DNA from: Pinguiococcus pyrenoidosus | Lineage: Eukaryota; Sar; Pinguiophyceae; Pinguiochrysidales; Pinguiochrysidaceae | Length of the DNA: 18,049 bases | Assembly (NCBI GenBank): GCA_019677205.1 | Contig: JAAMXY010000366.1 | Location: forward strand, 1-18,049 | Direction of reading: 5' to 3' | Part shown: piece after piece, positions 7,829 to 15,826 of the stretch | Layout of the letters: each line of letters begins with the position of its first letter | Position numbering within the stretch: position 1 is the first letter of the stretch | Notes under the pieces: model-generated | Told to the model about the DNA's origin: nothing | The model's database searches: none | What the model saw: the letters and a program-made list of their open reading frames with translations, nothing else | Position numbers and translations under genes: made by a program

Positions 7829-8898
7829 ATGCGGGGGTTGGTGCTCGCGTTGCTGCTTGGCTGCCATGTGAGCCAGGGCGTCCGGCGGGCACCTAGCCCG
7901 GCTGGGCAGAGCCGCCTGGGCCGCTTCCGGCCGGGAGTGCTGCGGTCCACCGCGGACGACGACGCAGAAAAGGCTTTCGACGACGCCTTCAAGGCCTTCG
8001 GGGAGCGCTTGGCAGAGGAGCAGGCTTTGCGCAAGTCGGGGAAGGGGATGACCAGCAGAGAAGGCACCGGCAAGGGGCCCAAGATGGCTTCGCCGCCACG
8101 GAGGTGCGGCTTGATTCGGCCTTCGCTTGGCGAGAAGCCTCTCACTTGCTTGCCCCGCAGGCCCCGGCAAAACGCGGCTGATAGGGAGCGGCAGCGAGCG
8201 GCCATGATTGAGCAGGGGCCGTCGGCGGAGCTGCGGGAAATCCAGGCAGCGCCCTTTTTCAGCTGGGCGAAGGAGAGCGACTTGGAGTTTTTCAAGCGCC
8301 TGGGCCTCATCTACGCCGGCACCTTTCTGCTACTTGGGCTGCCAATTGCGCTGGTCACGTATCCAGGCCAAGATGAAAGGTGCGATGCTGCGATGTATGA
8401 GACGACAAGCTGCAGTGCCTTTTCTTAAACCTTGGCGGCATCAGATTAACCGCGATTCTCGCGGGGAGCAACGGCGCGCTCGCCATGGTGCTGCTTCTCC
8501 TGCTCCGACTGGCGGTGGGATGGGGCTACATCAAGGATCGCTTGGAGAGCGATGTGCTCGACTACGAGGAGACCGGCTGGTATGACGGGTTCCAATCCAA
8601 GAAGCCGGAGGAGTCCGCGAAGAAGGACAAGCTGCTGTCCAGCTTGGAGGTCGTGCCGGTTGTGAAGCGGATATCCAAGGCCAGCCTTGCGTTTGGCGGA
8701 ATTTTGCTGGCGTCCGCCTGCCTGCTGAAGTTTCAGGCTCCCGAGGATCCGTACAAGGCCTTCGATCCGGAGTACCTTGAACGACTCTCCCGCGACGACG
8801 ACGCGGCCGCGGAAGCCGCGGCAATGGCAGGCGGCAAGCCGATGTACTGCAAGAGCCGGTACTACAAGGTTATGGCAGGAGGCGGTGTCTGTAATTAG
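7829..8898 (+). CDS. ycf36: Nuclear-encoded Ycf36 / CGLD27 (DUF1230) plastid protein
   Basis: Model: exons 7829-8103, 8161-8379 and 8445-8898, giving 315 aa. The start MRGLVLALLLGCHVSQG is a signal peptide followed by a basic, Ser/Pro-rich stretch, as in complex-plastid import. DUF1230 hallmarks follow: FFSWAKESDLEFFKRLG, membrane segment LIYAGTFLLLGLPIALVTYP, a second hydrophobic segment (LAMVLLLLLRLAVGWGY), the signature RLESDVLDYEETGWYDG, and EVVPVVKRISKASLAFG. The C-terminus ends in SRYYKVMAGGG. The intron 8380-8444 is required because the frames differ on either side. The intron 8104-8160 (57 nt, good acceptor TTGCCCCGCAG) keeps the frame and is only probable; unspliced, the protein would be 334 aa. 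Ycf36 is plastid-encoded in red algae and nuclear in green algae and diatoms. Its role in the photosynthetic membrane is poorly known. Confidence 0.85.
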
Positions 8899-8999
8899 GA
8901 TTGCTTCGTTTTCCGCAAGTATGTCACAGTCTCTCCTGATGCCGTACGGCATCGCACATGGCCGGGTGGTCGGGCATCCACGATGCAGCAGTCGCGTGA

Positions 9000-10258
9000 T
9001 CATCGGTCGTGACCTGGCGTGACCAGCGCGAATCTTGGCCTGCCAAAGGGATCGTGGAAGGCCTGGCCGAGCCGGCACTTCCCCTGGCTCTCCGCTTCCA
9101 CGACGCGCTCAAACATCGTGTCCTTCCCCGTCAAATGCGAGTCATCCAGCTCAAACCACGCCGATGGTCGCGCGACCTTGTGAGAACTGCACTCTCGGAA
9201 GAGCTCAGGCAGCAACTGAATTATCCGCCGAGCCACGTCCAGTCCGTCTTCACCTCCGCAGAGCGCCCCATGATCTTCGAAGGAGGCGACTTCCGGTTCC
9301 AGCGCGCTCATATCCTTCGCCGGAATGTACGGAGGGTTGCTGACGATCAGATCAAAGGACGAGCTCGAGAGCGTCAGCCTGCCACCCTTGAGGTTGTGGG
9401 TGTCCTCGATGACCTCCACCTCACACGATGTAATGTCGCCGAGCGCACAATCGTATCTGCCGGAGACGCCCACGTGCTCGGCGTTCTCTCTGGACAAGCT
9501 GACCGCAACGTCGTTGATGTCGACACCGAGGCAAGTTGCTCGCGGCAGTTGTTTCAGGAGAGCGAGGCCGATGGCACCAGTTCCACTGCCAATGTCGAGA
9601 ATCTGTAGAGCCTCGCCTTTCACGTCTTGGGCCTTGAGATGCTCCAGAATCCTCTCGACCAGATCCTCCGTCTCCGGCCGCGGCACCAGCACCGGAGCGC
9701 GCATGCGTAGGTTGATCATGTGGAAGTCCCAGTCGCCCACGATGTACTGCACCGGCTCGCTGTTGATACATAGAAAAAGCATTTCAGGGGGCTGTCCGTG
9801 CCATCATCAATAGAATGGTATTGATCCATCACCGGCGCATCCGTCGGTGAACATAGGCCCTCAGCTTCTGCATTTGAGATGCCTCCAGCTCGTGATCCTC
9901 AGGCACGCGGTGCGAGTCCCCCGCTCTCCCAAGCGCATGAGCAGCAAGATATCTAAGGCGTTTCCACACAGAAGCCAGACCCAATGTTACCATAAGTGGC
10001 GCTACGATGCAGATACGGAGCGCGTGAGACTCCAGCTCCGCGCAAATCGAACCTTGCTGACGCTTCTGCTTCCGGTACGCCGGCGTCCAAGAACAGCCTT
10101 TGCGCAGCAGCCTTTGCTGCTCCAAAGGCGACTTTGGGGGCAGTGCTCAAGTCCGGAGAAGCGCTCTGCAGGAAAGACATCGCTTGGCCAACGCGAGATG
10201 GGCCGACGTGGCCGCCGACGCGTCCCAGAACCATCAGGATCACGCCAAGTGCTATCAT
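9000..10258 (-). CDS. prmC: PrmC/HemK-type release-factor glutamine methyltransferase, probably organellar
   Basis: Model on the minus strand: exons 10258-10017, 9952-9833 and 9759-9000, giving 373 aa. Family members use S-adenosylmethionine to methylate the Gln of the GGQ motif in class I release factors. Seen here: an N-terminal helical domain (AAAQRLFLDAGVPEAEASAR), then RRMRREPVQYIVGDWDF joined across intron 2, PRPETE (about 147-152), the SAM-binding DIGSGTG (about 176-182) and the catalytic NPPY (about 262-265). Intron 2 (9832-9760) is strongly supported because it restores the conserved RREPVQYI block. Intron 1 (10016-9953) is less certain: its donor GTATCT is weak and leaves a short insertion. 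The start MIALGVILMVLG is hydrophobic, like a signal peptide, which suggests plastid import as for plant chloroplast HemK. The gene converges on ycf36, with 101 bp between stop codons. Confidence 0.85.
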
Positions 10259-10709
10259 TTAGCACCGGAGCGCGATTTGCGGTCTCTTACTCCTTCGACA
10301 ATAACCCACAAACTGAAGGAATACTGCCCCAAATCATTGAAAAAGGCTGTTCGAGACTTGGGCGTCGGTGTTTGTGCGCAATCTGAGGGACTTGCGGTTC
10401 AATTTGGAAGGCCTCTCGAATCGCCTAAAGCTCGTACACCTCACAACGTGCCAAAATGCTGTGTCGACGTCTGCAAAGGCATGAGAACACGTCTGGCGAC
10501 GAACCACACTCTCGCACTTTGGTGGCGTTTCCCTCCGAAGATCGTTTCTGAGCAAGAGATCGGTCGAGTAGTATCGATCTTGAGAGGCTTATATCAGTTC
10601 TGTGTGAGCTTTGGTCAAAGTTCTCCCGCTGTCCTACGGCGTAATTGGCGAGATCAGCAAAGTTCTCCCGCGCTTTTTGATTCAAACCGCGTCGGCGCTC
10701 CATGTTGCA
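10259..10709. promoter_or_regulatory. Divergent spacer between prmC and APC4 genes
   Basis: These 451 bp lie between divergent start codons. A + strand frame stays open across most of it but has no recognisable protein features and runs out of phase into APC4. The clearest element is a 14-bp direct repeat within 95 bp of the APC4 ATG. A candidate AT-rich motif (GCTTATATCAG) sits near 10587. Nothing else is supported. Confidence 0.5.
10616..10671 (+). repeat. 14-bp direct repeat CAAAGTTCTCCCGC upstream of APC4
   Basis: The word CAAAGTTCTCCCGC occurs at 10616-10629 and 10658-10671, 42 bp apart and about 80 and 40 bp upstream of the APC4 start codon. The core TCTCCCGC differs by one base from the E2F consensus TTTCCCGC, so a cell-cycle regulatory role is possible but unproven. 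Confidence 0.7.
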
Positions 10710-13700
10710 ATGTCGGCGTTTCACGGAAGCGTGCAGGACGTAGAGCTCGGAGATGACGGAGGGCCGGCTGGCGAAGCCAGCGCTCCGGCGTTTCGGCTGG
10801 TCCAACGCCGCTTCGGGCGCTTCTGTGGCGTGTCTCTCTGTCCGTCCATGGATCTGCTCTGCGTCTCCGAAGACAGCAAGGCCGGAGCGCCGCGCAGCGG
10901 CGCCTCCGGCAGTATCGACTTACATCGGAGTATATCTTGGGACCGACTGAGCGAAGCTCCGGTGGACCTGCAGAGCGGAGAATGTACGGCCATCGCGTGG
11001 TCTCCCGACGGACGAGAAGTCGCGGTTGGCGCCAGCAGCGGCGCTTTAGCGGTCTTGGACGTCGAGCGCGGTGACGTTCGGCAGCTGGAGCGCACTGGAA
11101 GCAGTGCTGTCCTGCAGCTGTACTGGTGCGCCGCAGCCAGTCCGGAGCGCAGTCTTGCGGAGAGGCTGGCGGCGGGGATGCGGCACCAATTGGCCGAGGC
11201 GCTGCCGAGCGCCGCCATCCCGAACGACCTGTCTGTGAGTGACTCGCAGCAGCAAGAGCAGGCGCAGGCTGACCAGCCTAAGCCAGAGAGTCCCACCTTG
11301 CTGCTTAGCATGGACGCAAGCGGCGTTTTTCGTGCGTACTGTGGCGCGGAAGTGGCCGTGTTGGAGGTGGACCTGAGGCAGGCCTTCGCTGGGGTCGGGC
11401 CAAGCGAGGCCCCGGACGACGTCTTCGTTCGACCGGTGAAAGCGAATGCCTCTCCAGACATTTCCGAAGTGTACGCCTTGGTATCCGTGCTGCGCCGCGG
11501 TGGACGAGAGGCTCAGACCCTCCACGCCCTGCGCATTCCGATCCGGCACGTCACGGATCACATGGGCGGTCGTAGCGAGATTCTGCTTCACGTCGCGAGG
11601 GCCAGGGAAGACGCGCAGACGGCGCTCCAAACTGCGCGGGAAGCCCTCGCCAATGCCTTCCGCTCCACGGAGGCTTCGTGTCGATCGCTGGGTGGGAAGT
11701 TCACCCTGCTGCTCAAGCTGCTTCGAGACTATGCCCTCGTTCAAGCAGCCGAGGACGAGCCGCCGGCCGTGACGGAGGCACGGGCCATAAAAGCTGCCTT
11801 TGCAGAGTATGTTCGATTCGGGGAAGGCGCCGCAAGCGGCCCGGCCATCGCCGCCTTCTTCGGGCAGTCTTGGACGGCAGGTACGGAACTCGGATGTTGA
11901 TGTCCCTTTCCCGTGGCGATGCTTCTGGAGTTCCTGTGTACGCCTGCTTCTAACTTGTTGTGGCACCTGCCAGGGCCGGCCATGCGCATGGCGAAGACTG
12001 CCAACTCGGAGCTCGCCAAGGTCAGCAAACTGGTGAACGAGGCGCTGAGCCCGAGCCTTCGGCGGCTGCTCCTGTCCAGCGTGACCATGCGGGCCTACAG
12101 CCTGCAGGGATTTGCAGACGCGGGGAAGCAAGGGACGTCCGACGGACTCTCATTTACGCGCTATGCACTGGACCAAACGTCCCTAGATGCCTGTGTGCGC
12201 CTCGTGGAGGAAGCGGTTGTCGTCTGTGAGGCCGTGTCGCGGGAGCTTAGCAAGATGAGGCACCGGCTCAGCTTGCTCTTCAAATTCATGCTGAGCCTCA
12301 TTGCAATTCACGGGCGCACGTCCGACGGCAACAACGACAGCGCGGCGCCACCAGGGCACGTCCCGCTCTTTCGATTGACAGCCCTGAGCGAGATCTTCCA
12401 GGACTCCGGCACCGGCACGATGCAGCGGACGTTGAGTTGCGGAGTGTCCAAGTCGACTGCCATGGTGCAGCACATCATCAGCGTGGACCTCGCTTCGAAG
12501 TTGTCGAAGATGCAGCAGGACCAGGGGGACTCGACAAGGCTGAGCGTCGTGGTGTCCAGAGTCGACTCGCTGCTCAGGAACGCGCTCGACGGCTTGGTGC
12601 CGGTCTTCTCGGAGGCCGTCAGCAAGAAGATGACGGTGGAGCCCATCCTCGACGCGGAAGTCCGATCGGACAGGTCGGATGAAGAAGCTGCGAAGCCGAG
12701 CACGTATCCCATCGCCCTCGCCGACAGCATGCTCTTCAGGGCCAGCGTCATCGTGGAGCCGCCCACGCAAGCGCAGCCGTTGCTTGACTTTGATGCCGCT
12801 CTCGATTTCCGGGACGATGTGCGAGAGTTCCTCGAGCAGAACTGCCCTGGGTACGAGATTGATGGGGACGAGGACGACGGGTTTCTGTCGCTGTCCGATG
12901 GCATGGACATCTTCAACATCCCGCGGCACCTGTTCCCCGACAGCGCAGCTGAGCAGCGCGTCGTTGTCCCTCTCCGCTTCACGGCATTCGTACGTGGCCC
13001 CTCTGCGAAGCTGTGGGATGCTCGGGCTGAGAGCGACCGCGAACATGTGAGTGAGCAGGTCCCAGCAACATCAGACCCTCTGGACAGCAACAAGAGATGG
13101 TACTACGTCGATCCCACCGGAGTTGTGCAAGGCCCGTTCCCCGTCTTCGCCATTGTGGAGTGGCGCCAGCGTGGATACTTCGAGGAAGATTTACTGACGC
13201 TTGGCGTCGATGTTGGTGAGGCGGCACCGACCGACCCAAACGATAGCAGATTTCGACCTCTGGGAGATGGTTCCATGCTGTTTGTGGCTGGCGCGAAAGC
13301 CACGCACCATGAGGAGGTCCTGGAGGACGCAGAGGAAGAGATGGCCGGTGCGGAGCCTGCGGATACCCTGTTTGTAAGCGCAGAGAGCCCCCGGCCCTTC
13401 GGGGATGACTCCGACCACAGGTTTCTGGCAGGGATTCGCTTCCGGCAATCGGCTGAGATTCGCGCCGTGCGCCTGTATGCGTCCGATCCATGGCTACGAA
13501 ACAGAGACGAGAAGGAGGACAAGCTTGTCCTCGTGTGCAGCAAGCCGGGGCGCTGCCGTCCTTTTGAGGTGATCATGATCCCCCTCCGCCTCCTTTTGTT
13601 CTACGACGTCTCGGCCTACCGCTCTTCCGGGGACGCGCAACACGCGCTGCAAGATGTCCTCTTCGACTACAACGAAGCCCTGTCGGATCCGGATCTCGAG

Positions 13701-14036
13701 CCCGAAATCTACAGGAGGACCTTTGAGAAGGACGCCTTGCACGTGAGGCCCTTCCTGCCAAAGCTGTCGGAGGCGCCAGCCGACTCCGATGCCATGGAGG
13801 ACGGCGTGCCGGAGTCGAAAGGGTTGCAGGATCCGGAAGAGCAGAGCGCCGGGTCTAGAGAACACGTCGAGTACGGCGGGCCATGGGAGGAGGAAATCTT
13901 GTTTGCTTGCAACCCGCGAGGAATGATCGCAGTGAAGACGGATAGCGGCCTGCTGCTCCTGGACGCAGAGGACGACGAGCTTGACGCGGAACTTAGCGAC
14001 GAGGACGACGAACAGGAAGTGGTCGACAACGATTGA
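10710..14036 (+). CDS. APC4: Anaphase-promoting complex subunit 4 (APC4) with an inserted GYF domain
   Basis: Model: exons 10710-11880 and 11974-14036 (1077 aa). The 93-nt intron is a multiple of three but contains an in-frame TGA at 11898-11900. APC4 is a scaffold subunit of the APC/C ubiquitin ligase. Seen: N-terminal WD40 blades (VSLCPSMDLLCVS; CTAIAWSPDGREVAVGASSG followed by LAVLDVERGD), then the helical APC4 domain from about residue 310 to 500, whose conserved start spans the splice site (GPAIAAFFGQSWTA + GPAMRMA) and includes ALSPSLRRLLL. Residues about 764-825 form a GYF domain (RWYYVDPTGVVQGPF, then EWRQRGYFEEDLL), which usually binds Pro-rich peptides and is not a usual APC4 part. 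After it comes a final blade-like stretch (CNPRGMIAVKTDSG then LLLLDAEDD) and an acidic tail. The ATG at 10710 is the only suitable start. The protein is longer than typical APC4 (about 800 aa). Confidence 0.85.
13086..13268 (+). other. GYF domain coding segment within APC4
   Basis: The segment encodes W-Y-Y-x-D-P-x-G-x-x-Q-G-P-F, then E-W and R-G-Y-F-E-E-D-L, and ends near FRPLGDG. This is the full GYF consensus, including the Trp, the QGPF turn and the second W-x(4)-GYF element that form the Pro-rich-peptide pocket. It lies in an uninterrupted exon, with no stop or frame change on either side, so it is not an artefact of joining two genes. Confidence 0.85.
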
Positions 14037-14050
14037 ACGAAACCGTCTCC

Positions 14051-15441
14051 TTACAGCTCCTCCTTCATCGCGTGACTGTACCGCAGCTCGGCCACCAGGC
14101 TGTCCTCCCACTGTTGGATGAAAAGGAGCAGCATGCGTGGTCAGGCGAGAAAGACCCTGGGAAGGGTTTGGCTGCTTGGCTGCTTGCCCAAGGCGCTGTC
14201 GACAAGACCAAACCGCGTACCGTGTTCACGAGGCCCCAGAACATGGGCATCCGTTGCTCTGCGTCGTCTTCTGCGCTCTGCCAGCCCGCTTGGCTGCGCA
14301 GCTGCCAGAGCGCTTTCTTCTCCGCGTCCGACTCGCCCTCGTGGCCCATCAAGGGTGCGCTGAAGCCGCCGTAGTCGTGCTTGCCATAGTTGACCGTGTC
14401 GGTCCACCAGTCCCTACCCCAGATGTTCATGCCAAGCAGCCGCGGGGTCGGATTCTCGTTCTTCGTGCCGCGATGCAACGTGCGGTAGTCTGCGAGGATC
14501 GCTGTGCCAGCGGGTAGGTAAAACCTCTTGTCCACGATTGGAATTCCCCTCCTTTCCCGCACCATCTCCTCTTCCGTCCAGTTGGAGCTCCAGAGGTGCG
14601 ACCCAAGGGTGAACTCCGTCGGGCCGCTGCTTTGCGTCACGTCCTCCAGAGGCATGAAGACGTTGATGGCATAGGGCGGCAAGTGAGCGCCTTCCTGAGG
14701 GAGCAAGGCCGCGGCTGCGCTGTCGTGCGTGTTGCGCTTGCCCTTCGGCTCGAAGAGAAGGCCGGTATCTCTGTGCCAATGCTGCACGCCAAAGTTCTCC
14801 CCTGGCACAAAGGCCATGAACGGCTGCCACTCTTGGGCGTAGATCGCATGCATCCCCTTGAGCTCCGCGTCGCCGCCCAGCAGCACCGACAGCATCTGCA
14901 TCACCGGCCGAGGCACGACGTACGCCGTGGCGTTGAACGGCTCTCGATACCCTAAAGTCAAGTCGATTCGCCCATCGTTCCTTTCTTTTAGCCGACTTCC
15001 AGCTGCGAAAAATGCCTCCGATTGCATCTCAGCGTCCCACAGAGACCTCAGTCTCCTTTGCGACGCCATCGCTTCTCTAAGTCGCTTGCGGATTCGCCGC
15101 CGAGACTCCAGCAACGGACGCATCTCTTCCAGAATTTGTTCTCGCACCGAGTCCAGTGTGCTTTTAGGCACTGCGGATCGGAGCGCTACGACGCCGCACT
15201 CTCGAAATGCGCGCAGGGCGTCCTCAAGCCACAATTCGGCTGAGGCTTTGGCGTCAACCTCCAGCTTGACCGAAGCGTCGCAGGCGCTCAAAAGCTTCGT
15301 CTTCGCATCCACATTTTCGAAGTCGTTCAGATTGTCCAGCTTGTGTGCGTCGTCAAAGGACAGCACTTCGCTTCCGCAGCTTCGCAGCGAAATCGACGCG
15401 AAAGTGAAGAAGATCGCGAGTTTAAAGTGCCAAAGCGCCAT
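14051..15441 (-). CDS. Phytanoyl-CoA dioxygenase (PhyH)-family protein with signal peptide and probable KEEL tail
   Basis: Model on the minus strand: exon 15441-14221 (407 aa) plus exon 14110-14051, giving 426 aa. PhyH-family enzymes are Fe(II)/2-oxoglutarate oxygenases. The iron ligands are visible: H223 and D225 in QHWHRDTG, and H323 in DYRTLHRG. R334 in NPTPRLLG is the expected 2-oxoglutarate anchor. The double-stranded helix core includes INVFMPLEDV and SGPTEFTLGSHLW. The N-terminus, MALWHFKLAIFFTFASISL, is a signal peptide. The 110-nt intron (14220-14111) has donor GTACGC and acceptor TTTTCATCCAACAG. Spliced, the protein ends in RYSHAMKEEL, a KDEL/HDEL-like ER-retention signal. Unspliced, the frame runs to 14065 (458 aa) with a Cys/Ser-rich tail. 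The tail before the helix core (residues 95-135) is Arg-rich and helical. The substrate is unknown. Convergent with APC4, 14 bp between stops. Confidence 0.8.
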
Positions 15442-15826
15442 TTCTCCCGACTCTCTCCTTCCGAACCGGATCCACGCACTTTGTGGGCGCGTTCTTTGTT
15501 ACACGCGATCAAGTGCCATGGGCAGCATCGCTCGTATTCTGTGCCACAGAGCTGGACGCTGCGCTTTTACCGCCGTTAACGATCTTTTCCAACGCCGCTC
15601 TCTTTTCGTCGCTTTGGATCCACCGAGACAGACGGAGGAGTACCCTGAAAACTACCACCCAAGAGTATCAAAATATACTACCTCTAAGTACTATAGTAGT
15701 ACCAAAAGTACCCAAGGGCCATCAAGTTGTGCAGATCACACAGCAAATCCGCAAAACATTGGGCGGCGGAGTTGCACCCGTGACGCCCTTAAGCGCCAAA
15801 GTTACGCTTGCGTGCTCGACGTAAAG
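15442..15826. promoter_or_regulatory. Divergent spacer between PhyH-like and EGY-like genes
   Basis: These 385 bp separate divergent start codons. A + strand frame is open throughout and runs into the protease's first exon, but the sequence looks non-coding. The middle is AT-rich, with CAAAATATACTACC at about 15669-15682, a perfect 10-bp palindrome TACTATAGTA at 15689-15698, and three AGTAC words within 25 bp. These could be core-promoter or factor sites; the assignment rests on position only. Confidence 0.45.

Noticed and set aside
9760-9782. Apparent prmC start at an ATG at 9782 (MLFLCIN...)
   Set aside because: This ATG lies within the intron 9832-9760. Splicing from the upstream exon restores the conserved RRMRREPVQYI sequence, so the true start is upstream at 10258.
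10100-10756. 218-codon + strand frame across the prmC-APC4 spacer
   Set aside because: It begins antisense to prmC exon 1 and ends out of phase inside APC4; no domain, signal or repeat supports it.
11046-12131. 361-codon minus-strand frame opposite APC4
   Set aside because: It spans the APC4 intron and both exons on the antisense strand, and its composition (His/Arg/Gln-rich) is typical of an antisense shadow in GC-rich DNA.
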